DNA from: Phormidium willei BDU 130791
GTDB lineage: Bacteria; Cyanobacteriota; Cyanobacteriia; Cyanobacteriales; Geitlerinemataceae
Direction: 5' to 3'
DNA: 36,865 nt
Assembly: GCA_001637315.1 (NCBI GenBank)
Contig: LSZA01000035.1
Coordinates: 1-36,865, forward strand
Under the pieces are notes generated by a model. The model searched no databases. It saw nothing but the letters and a program-made list of their open reading frames with translations, and had not been told where the DNA came from. Shown piece after piece: positions 1 to 7,505 of the stretch (positions within the stretch are counted from its first letter, which is position 1; every line of letters begins with the position of its first letter). Position numbers and translations under genes: made by a program.

Positions 1-377
1 CATATGCGTTCACCTTAAACATCGAGGTCTTGCTCTAGCCACGCTTCTTGTGATACAGTGGCGTAGACCAGCCGCATGTGAAGCTGTGCAAGGTTCAAGC
101 CGAAGGTGTAAGCGTCCACTGTAGTCAGTTTGATGGTTCTCTATAAAGGGTTCATTTGGGATGTTACATTGCTTATCGAGGCGGCTATAGGCCGTAGCAG
201 CGACTTGCAGGAGTCGTTCTGTTGCTTCCATTTCAAACAGCTAACACAACTCAACCTGGTGTTTTTTAGAGTGTTCGTTCTGGAAAAAGCTCAAGAAACC
301 TGGGCTTACAGTTCTGTTTCTCAGTCTGTAATTGAGGACAAGAAACAATTTAGTACATAATTGAAAATAAAAAACAA
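1..377. other. Upstream region without a confident gene
   Basis: No recognisable gene lies here. A plus-strand frame is open from the window edge (position 2) to a TAG at 122-124 and could be the last 40 codons of a gene that starts outside the window, but its residues match no family I know. A 76-codon ORF at 130-360 has no recognisable motif and no clear ribosome site. The stretch just before 378 is A-rich, as expected upstream of the first A+T-rich gene. Confidence 0.4.
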
Positions 378-1502
378 ATGTCAAACCCCTACTTATCAGT
401 TGTGATACCGACGTTTAATCGAGGGAAGAGCTTGCAAAAAAGTCTTGAATGTTACACTAAAAACTGCCGTGATGATGTAGAATTCATTGTGTCTGATAAT
501 TGCTCTGATGATTCCACGGAATCAGTTGTGCGTGCTTTTCAAAGAAGTGATGCTAGAGTCAGATACTTTAGAAATAGAGAAAATCTTGGTTTTTCTCGAA
601 ACTTGTTTGTTGCGACCAATCATTGTAAGGCACAGTGGGTCACAGTACTATGTGACGACGACCTGGTTACGCCTGGATTCATAGATTTAGTGACCCAGAC
701 TATTGAAAGATACCCAGATCTATCTTTTTTTAAGATTAATCGAATGATAAAGTGTGATAAAACAGGATATTTTAAATCAGCAAAACTGCTTCAAAAAACT
801 ACTATTTTTAAGCCAGGATTCGATTCTTTCAGTTTTTGGCTGGGTGCAGCATCCATGATTCCTGGGTTAACTTTTAATCTTGATAAGACGCCGTTTGATT
901 GGTGGAAATTGGATAGTCCAGTCATCTATCCTCAACTCCATTTTGCATCTAGACTAGCAGTCAAGTATAATTCAATGTATTTAGTTTCTCAGGAGGCGGT
1001 GTTATTTAATGGGGCAAAACCCGATACTAAAGAACCTGGTTGTAGTGTTATCGAATGTCTTAATGATTCACCCAAAAGTGGGAGTTATGGTTACATTGGG
1101 AGACCTTTAGATTTAGGACTATTTGAGAGGATTGACTGTGCCCAAAACACACTGGCAATTCTTGGAAAAGAAGAGAAGATATACGACGTGGTCACTCCTC
1201 TTTTAATTTGGTTTGCTGACGTTAGCATATCTGTACACAAGGTAAACAGGGATCTGTCTGTTTCGCTTATACGGAATTTATTGAATCATAAACTATTTTG
1301 GGAAAATGACATGTTTCTAAGCAAAATACTCTACCAGCTAGTTGTAAAACGTCAAGCTTTAACTCTGTCCGTTACGTTACAGGATGTCTTACAAAAATCA
1401 ACATCTTTAAAGTTAGAAGACAAGCCAACAGAAATAAAAATAAATGAGTATAAGCCGGAAAAGGATATTGAAAGTCGTAACAAGAAGCAGATTGTGTTTT
1501 AG
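378..1502 (+). CDS. Family 2 (GT-A) glycosyltransferase
   Basis: This 374-residue protein is a predicted cytosolic or membrane-peripheral transferase moving a sugar from a nucleotide donor onto a glycan acceptor. The N-terminal GT-A half shows the GT2 signature VVIPTFNR at residues 8-15, the nucleotide-binding DNCSDD at 40-45 and the metal-binding acidic triad CDDDL at 92-96. The C-terminal half (about 120-374) is less conserved and ends in a charged, lysine-rich tail; no membrane segment is evident. The ATG at 378 follows an A-rich leader with no strong Shine-Dalgarno. The gene is A+T-rich like the next two genes and differs from the G+C-richer genes after 7500, so the three may have been acquired together. 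Donor and acceptor cannot be read from sequence; a surface polysaccharide role is inferred from the neighbours. Confidence 0.85.
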   Translation: MSNPYLSVVIPTFNRGKSLQKSLECYTKNCRDDVEFIVSDNCSDDSTESVVRAFQRSDARVRYFRNRENLGFSRNLFVATNHCKAQWVTVLCDDDLVTPGFIDLVTQTIERYPDLSFFKINRMIKCDKTGYFKSAKLLQKTTIFKPGFDSFSFWLGAASMIPGLTFNLDKTPFDWWKLDSPVIYPQLHFASRLAVKYNSMYLVSQEAVLFNGAKPDTKEPGCSVIECLNDSPKSGSYGYIGRPLDLGLFERIDCAQNTLAILGKEEKIYDVVTPLLIWFADVSISVHKVNRDLSVSLIRNLLNHKLFWENDMFLSKILYQLVVKRQALTLSVTLQDVLQKSTSLKLEDKPTEIKINEYKPEKDIESRNKKQIVF

Positions 1503-1538
1503 CTTCAGTCAATATCTGTAAAAACGAGGGACAAATAC

Positions 1539-2837
1539 ATGAACATTGAGCTTCCGGAATTTGTTATGAACAAAACTCTATGTACAATCAAAGAGAGTCC
1601 TTATGACTCCCGGAATTACTTTTCTCTTGCTAATCACTTTATTAACAAGCTTAAGCCTCGACAGTCCTTAAGAGCTTGTCTCAAGGGGTGCTCATATGAA
1701 GATGATCCAACAAGTTCTCTGAGTCTCTGGGCGAAAGTGATGCAGAACGCAGGGTTCTTAAGAGAGTCCGATGAGCTATATCGCCGAGCCTTAGCAAGAT
1801 CACCGAACCAGCCTCAACTTTTTTATCAGCTTTCCCACATTCTTCAGTCTTTAGGAGAGTCTGAGGAAGCCAGAGCCTTGGAGGCGATCGCCCGAGCGAT
1901 GGAAAAGCATCAAGACATTCCTAAAACTTTACAACCCCATCACCTAGAAACTTACGTAAGTCTAGCCGAATCTTTATCAAATCAAGGTCGCCTTACAGAA
2001 GCAATCCAACTTTATCAGTCCGCACTGATCCTGAGTCCCTATACGAAGACAATTCGCCAGAAATTACAACAGCTACAGGATTTAGAACCTCGCCCTACTG
2101 CCTGTATGCCAGGTCGTCAACTTAGTCTCCAAGAGATGGACAAGTATTTAGATCTCTTCCGTCGTGACGGTTTTGTTGTGATTCCTGAATACTACCCTCG
2201 CCAAGACTGTGAAAGATTGCGTCATGACTTGGAAGGACTGCTATCTGCTTATCATCAAGATATAGACTTCAAGGACGGTTCCTATATCCGTCATCCTTCT
2301 GAAAACCAACAGCGTAAAGCTGATTCAGGGGTATCCCGAATTTATCATATTGACAAAAAAATCAAAAAACTCCAGTCACTAAGATATGATGACTCAATCA
2401 TGAGACTGATAACTTTATATACCGGCAAGCCATTTTATAGCGGAGTTTTATGGTATCAGTATAATCGATCTCAAGAAGATACCCGGTATTTCCACGTTGA
2501 TATTTTCGGGTTACAGCAACAGATAAAATCAATTGCTTACCTAGAAGATGTTCCTTTAGAAAAAGGACCCTTCTGTTACATCAAAGGTAGCCATCTGGAT
2601 ATTAATCTGATTCGTCGGCGCTATGAATCTACTCAACCTCCTGGCCAGGACAGTGGCTATATGGAAGAAGAAATTCGTCCTATCCTTCAAAATTCTGTCC
2701 CGGTTTGTGGATCTGCTGGGTCTCTCATCATTGCAGACGTAGGGGGAGCACATCGGGGATTGCCTCAAAATCAGTCTCGTTCTATTTTGATGCAGTCCTT
2801 CTATAGTCGTCCAGGGGATTTGCCCATTGGTGTTTGA
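1539..2837 (+). CDS. TPR-repeat / phytanoyl-CoA dioxygenase (PhyH) fusion
   Basis: This 432-residue protein has two parts. Residues about 10-185 are helical TPR-like repeats (for example SLWAKVMQNAGFLRESDELY and a second block near 130-170). Residues about 200-430 form a PhyH-family Fe(II)/2-oxoglutarate dioxygenase. The iron triad is readable: H319 and D321 in FHVDIFG and H405 in GGAHRGLP, with R414 (SRSILMQ) as the likely 2-oxoglutarate-binding arginine. All catalytic residues are present, so hydroxylase activity is plausible. The gene starts 36 nt after the GT2 gene in the same orientation, with GAGGGA about 10 nt before the ATG, and probably shares its transcript. The TPR part may dock a partner or nascent glycan. 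The substrate is unknown; hydroxylation of a sugar or lipid carrier is speculation from context. Confidence 0.82.
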   Translation: MNIELPEFVMNKTLCTIKESPYDSRNYFSLANHFINKLKPRQSLRACLKGCSYEDDPTSSLSLWAKVMQNAGFLRESDELYRRALARSPNQPQLFYQLSHILQSLGESEEARALEAIARAMEKHQDIPKTLQPHHLETYVSLAESLSNQGRLTEAIQLYQSALILSPYTKTIRQKLQQLQDLEPRPTACMPGRQLSLQEMDKYLDLFRRDGFVVIPEYYPRQDCERLRHDLEGLLSAYHQDIDFKDGSYIRHPSENQQRKADSGVSRIYHIDKKIKKLQSLRYDDSIMRLITLYTGKPFYSGVLWYQYNRSQEDTRYFHVDIFGLQQQIKSIAYLEDVPLEKGPFCYIKGSHLDINLIRRRYESTQPPGQDSGYMEEEIRPILQNSVPVCGSAGSLIIADVGGAHRGLPQNQSRSILMQSFYSRPGDLPIGV

Positions 2838-2888
2838 TTGGTTCTCTGTGTATTATTTTGCTTGCCTATCTCATTAATCAATAAGTTC

Positions 2889-4454
2889 ATGGATATTCAC
2901 CAAAAAGTTCAGTCAATCGTTTCTATAGAAGAAAATTTTGATGTAAACTCTATTAGATACCAGGGTTTACAAATTTGGCCTCTGATTAGGTTGTATCTCA
3001 CTCAAGTCCTTGATCAACTCTCCCAAAGTAATGCCAGTGAGCGAAATGTTGAATTCAAACTGCCACCCAGTCAACCTACTGAGCCGTTATTAAGCTTTTC
3101 CGAAATTCAAGCAGAGTATCTACGGCATGACGAAGCTTGGCGACAGATCCTAACTCCATTTTCTTTGATACCCCCAACAGATATTTTGTTTTTTTCTCGG
3201 TATGAAAATCATAGCGAAACCATTCACTCAAAATTCTTTGATCGCTGTCTTGATCCTATTCAAGAAAGATGCACCAGTGAGTTTGGTTACTTAAAATTAG
3301 AACTAGATTTTCCTCAGGGACGAAAAAAAACACCTCGCTATCATTCAACAACTTTCATAAATCCCTACTCTTGCCTTGTCAAGGAGCATCTTCTACAAAA
3401 ATGCTGGAAATCTGAAAATCTGGAGAATATTATTGATCTCCAACCAATTGTTAAAAAAATTACGGGTTGCTACATTGATGAATCCCAACTAATCTCCCAA
3501 ATAAAACTACTTCATGCCTACGAAGTTTTATTCAAAGATTTACTGTCTGTCGTTCGCCCCAAAGTTGTTTTCCTGGTCTGCTATTACTACATTGCAGCCA
3601 TGGCGCTAGTAAAGGTTTGTCGAGAATTGGGAATTAAGACGGTCGAAGTCCAACATGGTATCCAGGGGAGGTTTCACTCTCTATATGCACATTGGACTAA
3701 AATACCTCAATCCGGCTACGACCTCTTACCGCAGTTTTTTTGGGTTTGGAGTGAACAGTGCCATCGAGATATGATGGAGACACGTCCTCAGTTTGGTGGA
3801 AACCAGACTCATCACCTTCCGCTTGTGGGAGGCAATCTATGGCTTGCAAAGTGGTCGAAAGACGATTTGGGACTGAGTCAGGCTGAAAAGAATTTTCTCA
3901 GTCAATTACAAAAGTACCAAAAAGTGATTTTAGTATCCCTGCAAACATTTGATGGTTTGCCAGAACTTTTAGATTTATTGGTTCCAGCTATGCAAGAGGC
4001 AGCAGGGGGTTGGTTTTGGTTGATACGCTTTCATCCCCTACATCAAGGTGAACGAGAAGTCAAACGAGTTTTATCGGCTTTACAACCCCATGGTCTTACA
4101 AACTTCGAAATTGAGTTCTCAACTAAAATGCCACTTTACTCACTCCTCAAGCGTTGTGATTATCATATCACCCAAAGTTCAACAGTTTGTCATGAAGCCT
4201 ATGCCTTGGGCGTAAAAACAGGGATTCTTGATCCCTTTAGAAAATTTGGTTATTTCTACTATAAGGAGCAAATTAAAAGCGGAAAATTCGACCTTCTAAC
4301 CAGATCTGAAAACATAATACCAGCAGCAAATTCTGATACTAAAACCATAAACTTTACTGCCAATACTGGTGGAGAAGGATATATTGACATTAGAGCAGAG
4401 TTGGGCGAGAAGGTTCTGCCTCAAATATTACGACAACCAAATCTTAGTTTTTAG
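2889..4454 (+). CDS. Putative GT-B-type capsule/surface polysaccharide transferase
   Basis: This 521-residue protein is not assigned to a family with certainty. The C-terminal half resembles GT-B capsule enzymes of the Kdo/sialic-acid transferase type. A VQHGIQG loop follows a predicted beta-strand/helix (VVFLVCYYYIAAMALVKVCRELG), and an RFHP motif sits in WLIRFHPLHQG. A Q-S-S-T-V-C-H-E stretch lies where GT-B enzymes hold the donor phosphate. The frame is open from a TTG at 2838, but I prefer the ATG at 2889, because the 17 extra residues would be a hydrophobic run directly abutting the previous stop. It is the third gene of the A+T-rich plus-strand set and converges on the pseudaminic acid genes. 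It is therefore a candidate for the missing nonulosonate transferase, by inference only. Confidence 0.6.
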   Translation: MDIHQKVQSIVSIEENFDVNSIRYQGLQIWPLIRLYLTQVLDQLSQSNASERNVEFKLPPSQPTEPLLSFSEIQAEYLRHDEAWRQILTPFSLIPPTDILFFSRYENHSETIHSKFFDRCLDPIQERCTSEFGYLKLELDFPQGRKKTPRYHSTTFINPYSCLVKEHLLQKCWKSENLENIIDLQPIVKKITGCYIDESQLISQIKLLHAYEVLFKDLLSVVRPKVVFLVCYYYIAAMALVKVCRELGIKTVEVQHGIQGRFHSLYAHWTKIPQSGYDLLPQFFWVWSEQCHRDMMETRPQFGGNQTHHLPLVGGNLWLAKWSKDDLGLSQAEKNFLSQLQKYQKVILVSLQTFDGLPELLDLLVPAMQEAAGGWFWLIRFHPLHQGEREVKRVLSALQPHGLTNFEIEFSTKMPLYSLLKRCDYHITQSSTVCHEAYALGVKTGILDPFRKFGYFYYKEQIKSGKFDLLTRSENIIPAANSDTKTINFTANTGGEGYIDIRAELGEKVLPQILRQPNLSF

Positions 4455-4598
4455 ATTCTGTTGTGGTACATGTTTCCCCCCAAAAAATTTGCTGTGCTGG
4501 TTTAATCCACAAAACAAGTTGAAATTAAGAATTAACTGATAAGATTATGGTGCCTCTGACTTAGGTTATTAACTGGCAATCATCACTATACTTCCATC

Positions 4599-5654
4599 TC
4601 AACCTAAAATATCCCAAGTCAATGGAGTGCCAGCACACGTGTTTAGTTCAACCGCCATACCTAACACCATATCCAAATACTTCGGCGGCAACCCCAACCC
4701 GGGACGAATTGCCCGAACATTATCCCGTGTCAACACCTCCCCAGCCTTAACATCCCGCACTACATACAAACTGCGCCGAAACATCCGCGATGCTTCCTCA
4801 GCCTGAGTGGAACCGTACTGGACTCGACCCAGTGCTTGCCAAGCACGTTCCGATTCTATCACCAGTTGCGCCATTTCCTGTGGTTCCATCGAAAATGTTG
4901 AATCCACTCCCCCATCAGCACGAGCCAGGGTGAAGTGCTTCTCAATCACTGTCGCCCCCAACGCCACACTGGCGACGGCGGCTCCCACTCCCATGGTATG
5001 GTCCGATAGACCCACCTGAACATCGAACAGTTCCCGGAGATGGGGAATTGTCAGCAGATTACTGTTTTCTGGCGTAGCGGGATAGGTACTCGTGCATTTG
5101 AGTAATACCAAATCCTGACATCCGGCCTCACGCGCAGCGCGGACGGTTTCATCTAGTTCAGCAATCGTAGCCATTCCGGTGGAGATGATGAGCGGTTTCC
5201 CTGTACTGGCTACTTTGCGAATCAAAGGGATGTCCGTATTCTCAAAGGAGGCAATTTTGTAGCAGGGAACCTCTAGCGATTCCAGAAAATCAACAGCGGT
5301 TTCATCGAACGGGGTGCTGAAGCCGATAATGCCCAGTTCCTGGCAGCGTTTGAAAATTGGCTCATGCCACTCCCAGGGAGTATAGGCTTGTTGATAGAGT
5401 TGATAGAGAGATTGACCGTGCCAGAGAGAGTTGGGGTCGTCAATGAAAAATTCTCCCTCATCTAAATCCAGGGTCATCGTATCCGCCGTATAGGTCTGGA
5501 GTTTAAGAGCGTGAACCCCAGCTTTAGCGGCAGCTTCAACAATGGCTAAGGCCCGGTCAAGGGACTGGTTATGATTTCCAGACATCTCCGCAATGATAAA
5601 GGGGGGATGCTGTTGAGAAACTGTGCGATGGGAGATTTGAATAGCTGTTGGCAT
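4599..5654 (-). CDS. pseI: Pseudaminic acid synthase
   Basis: PseI condenses 2,4-diacetamido-2,4,6-trideoxy-altrose with phosphoenolpyruvate to give pseudaminic acid in the cytosol. The 351-residue protein has the NeuB-family length and order. A TIM barrel covers residues about 15-280 (start FIIAEMSGNHNQ, then KLQTYTADTM, GLSDHTMG and the metal-site region VIEKHFTL). A C-terminal SAF/antifreeze-like domain covers about 290-351 (RSLYVVRDVKAGE). The TYTADTM and MSGNHNQ wording is typical of PseI rather than of NeuB or LegI. It is the last gene of the minus-strand cluster, 9 nt after the GNAT gene, and the other five Pse enzymes lie upstream. Confidence 0.93.
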   Translation of the reverse strand: MPTAIQISHRTVSQQHPPFIIAEMSGNHNQSLDRALAIVEAAAKAGVHALKLQTYTADTMTLDLDEGEFFIDDPNSLWHGQSLYQLYQQAYTPWEWHEPIFKRCQELGIIGFSTPFDETAVDFLESLEVPCYKIASFENTDIPLIRKVASTGKPLIISTGMATIAELDETVRAAREAGCQDLVLLKCTSTYPATPENSNLLTIPHLRELFDVQVGLSDHTMGVGAAVASVALGATVIEKHFTLARADGGVDSTFSMEPQEMAQLVIESERAWQALGRVQYGSTQAEEASRMFRRSLYVVRDVKAGEVLTRDNVRAIRPGLGLPPKYLDMVLGMAVELNTCAGTPLTWDILG

Positions 5655-5663
5655 GACGGTTTA

Positions 5664-6104
5664 TTAGACTTCAAAATTAGGACATATCATGAAATGTGAC
5701 TCATCTGGCAAGGTAAAAACCGGCTCGAATCCTAGCTTTTCAAAAAAGATAGGAACTCTAGTCGTAATCTGAATAACACCTAGATGTTTTTTTAAAATCT
5801 CCTCGACTATCTTCGACCCGACCCTCAATCCTTGAAAATCAGGGTGTACTGCCAAAGTTTCCAACGTTCCCCCTTTGCTATTCGGACATAAATAAGCAAA
5901 TCCAATAATCTCTTGCTCTTCCCTAACCGCAGCATAGACAGGGAAACCTGTTTTATATTGCTCTAAAACACGATAAAATACATCTTTGGGAGGCTTGGGA
6001 TAACAAAGTTCCAACAGGCTTTGTAGGTGTGGCAAAATCCCCGACAAGCTATCTCGCCGAATGATTTCAACTTTACTAAGCTGTTCAACCTTGTTCATCA
6101 CCAA
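5664..6104 (-). CDS. GNAT-family N-acetyltransferase
   Basis: This 146-residue single-domain GNAT has the acetyl-CoA loop (LETLAVHPDFQGLRVGSKIV), in which the Q/R-x-x-G-x-G/S pattern appears as QGLRVG, followed by a late strand ending FFEKLGFEPVF. It resembles small N-acetylglutamate-synthase-like or generic GNATs. Its position between pseI and the formyltransferase makes an acyl-sugar substrate likely, but this is inferred from context only; a separate PseH-type acetyltransferase is encoded at 6921-7505. The gene is A+T-richer than pseG, pseC and pseB. The start could be either ATG of MVMNK. Confidence 0.75.
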   Translation of the reverse strand: MVMNKVEQLSKVEIIRRDSLSGILPHLQSLLELCYPKPPKDVFYRVLEQYKTGFPVYAAVREEQEIIGFAYLCPNSKGGTLETLAVHPDFQGLRVGSKIVEEILKKHLGVIQITTRVPIFFEKLGFEPVFTLPDESHFMICPNFEV

Positions 6105-6162
6105 GTTCCTCCCCCTCCTAGCTAACCCCTAACACAAAATATAAAAATCCAACCCCATCGTC

Positions 6163-6189
6163 GTAGGGGCGAACCCTTGTGGTCGCCCT
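6163..6189 (+). repeat. GTAGGGGCG-type interspersed palindromic repeat
   Basis: A 27-nt unit starts GTAGGGGCGAACCC, continues TTGTGG and ends TCGCCCT. The same unit occurs inverted at 14010-14036 and 14044-14069, and in a variant form at 31864-31889. Here it lies in the gap between the formyltransferase and GNAT genes, without a gene of its own. Confidence 0.8.
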
Positions 6190-6246
6190 AACCTCATGGA
6201 GCCTTCAGACCCATTTCAACATAAAATTTCCGGATTCTCCACAAAC

Positions 6247-6921
6247 CTAACTCGATGTCGTCACCTTTAAGACATACCGCCGACCATTATAGTCAATAAA
6301 CGCCGGATACCGCTCATTATCCACCACCCGTAGCAGAGAAAACTGTTCAGCCAGAGACCCCTGAACGTCCAGTTGGCTATCTCGCGGTCTGCGACGGGGA
6401 TAAAATGACTCTCCGCCCCGCTGGGGTTTCGCCTGCTGCAAGACTCCTGGATAATTGGCGACAAAGCGGCGACAGAGCCTCAACGTTGCCTCCCCCTGAG
6501 CCTGACGTAACTCATCAATCAGTTCACCTCCCTCAAACTTCAGCCACTCTTGCAGATAAATATCGCCACTGTCAACCCGTTCAACCGCCTCCAACAGCGT
6601 CACCGGGATGCAATTGCGCCCCTCCAGGATTTGCCAAGTCAAAGGCGACCACCCTTTCCCCTGGGGCAAATCGCTCTCGTGAACCACAAGATTATGCTGG
6701 AACTTTTGACGAACTGAGGCGGGGACAAGTTGCCCACAACTGAGATAGAAACATAAATCCCCTCCCCGCAAATCCTTGACGTCATGAGTCCAGAGAACCC
6801 GATGCCCCTCCTCCAACCAGCCTAGGACGAGTTGGGGGAGACTATCATTGAGCCAGCTATCCGCATCTGAGAGAATGGCAAGCGAAAGTTTATTTGTGGA
6901 GCTTTTAGTTATAAAATCAAT
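6247..6921 (-). CDS. Formyltransferase-family protein (N-formylation of a sugar?), start unresolved
   Basis: The protein resembles the formyl-THF transferase fold used by methionyl-tRNA and sugar N-formyltransferases. It has a central VVHESDLPQGKGWSPLTWQIL segment, where the expected Asn-x-His motif is replaced by VVHESDLPQG, and DSGDIYLQEWL further on. The C-terminal part (RRRPRDSQLD and YNGRRYVLKV) resembles sugar-processing members. From the first usable start, TTG at 6816, it has 189 residues. That start lies inside the domain: the frame stays open upstream with plausible first-strand sequence (LAILSDADSWLNDSLPQL) to the poly-C run at 6924-6931, and contains no ATG, GTG or TTG there. Either an ATT (6921) is used, or the gene depends on the upstream pseH through frameshifting. 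Its place in the Pse cluster suggests N-formyl pseudaminate, which is inference. Confidence 0.7.
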   Translation of the reverse strand: MDFITKSSTNKLSLAILSDADSWLNDSLPQLVLGWLEEGHRVLWTHDVKDLRGGDLCFYLSCGQLVPASVRQKFQHNLVVHESDLPQGKGWSPLTWQILEGRNCIPVTLLEAVERVDSGDIYLQEWLKFEGGELIDELRQAQGEATLRLCRRFVANYPGVLQQAKPQRGGESFYPRRRPRDSQLDVQGSLAEQFSLLRVVDNERYPAFIDYNGRRYVLKVTTSS

Positions 6922-7505
6922 TAGGGGGGGGTAGAGTTGTTGTTATCATTAAAATACTTAGAAGATATGGCTTTTTTGAGAGCCACCCAATCCTCCTTAA
7001 AAAGAGACATTTGCACAACATCCTCGTATTTTTTATTTTTATAAAAGTGCGCTCTCAACTTTCCTTCTTCTTTAAATCCAAAACGCTTGTGTTGCTTGAT
7101 AACCGCAGTATTAAATCCGAAAACTTCACAGCAAAGCTTACGGATTTCCATAGTATCTTTGTGGGTATTAAAAAGATATTCAAGGGCTAGATATTCCATG
7201 ACAAAACCACAGCCCCTGGGAGAGTCATCTTCACCTAGATAAAATCCCCAATAGCAACGGGAGTGATGTTCGTTTATATCCGTAAAATAAATCAATCCAA
7301 CTGGCTTGTTTTTGAACTCGCAAACGAGATAAATTTTTGATAAATCCTCTAAAACACCTGAGAGCCAAAGCTCATGCTCTTCTTGAGTAATAATGTGATC
7401 TGTGTACATATTTTGGCGAATTCGTTCTTTATTCCTCCATTGGTAAATTAGATTTTTATCCGAGGAATTTAGTGAACGTAAATTAAATTCTTCTTTCTTA
7501 AACAT
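6921..7505 (-). CDS. pseH: UDP-4-amino-4,6-dideoxy-altrosamine N-acetyltransferase (PseH type)
   Basis: This 194-residue GNAT of the RimJ/RimL-like subgroup acetylates the 4-amino group of the UDP-sugar made by PseB/PseC. The start LRSLNSSDKNLIYQWRN and the middle GLIYFTDINEHHSRCYWGFYL are typical of PseH. FNTAVIKQHKRFGFKEEGKLR is the usual GNAT C-terminal strand-helix. The first 8 nt overlap the end of pseG, indicating translational coupling. The gene is strikingly A+T-rich compared with pseG just upstream. It ends in a low-complexity asparagine tail followed by Ser-Thr-Pro-Pro encoded by the 8-C run. That tail falls outside the domain and may exist only because of the current C count. Confidence 0.88.
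   Translation of the reverse strand: MFKKEEFNLRSLNSSDKNLIYQWRNKERIRQNMYTDHIITQEEHELWLSGVLEDLSKIYLVCEFKNKPVGLIYFTDINEHHSRCYWGFYLGEDDSPRGCGFVMEYLALEYLFNTHKDTMEIRKLCCEVFGFNTAVIKQHKRFGFKEEGKLRAHFYKNKKYEDVVQMSLFKEDWVALKKAISSKYFNDNNNSTPP
6924..6931 (-). other. 8-C homopolymer at the pseH end (possible slippage/phase-switch site)
   Basis: Eight consecutive G on the plus strand (C on the coding strand) overlap the last codons of pseH. With eight C, pseH reads ACC CCC CCC TAA and stops. With nine C the frame continues CTA ATT GAT TTT directly into the formyltransferase frame. Homopolymeric C/G runs of this length are known slippage sites in glycan genes of other bacteria. Confidence 0.6.

Noticed and set aside
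1..140. 3' end of an IS200/IS605 TnpB gene or group II intron
   Set aside because: I looked for the guide-RNA scaffold, terminal hairpins and intron domain V pattern and could not identify any with confidence.
2838..2888. TTG start for the GT-B-like gene
   Set aside because: It abuts the previous stop and adds a hydrophobic leader; the ATG at 2889 is the better start, though not proven.
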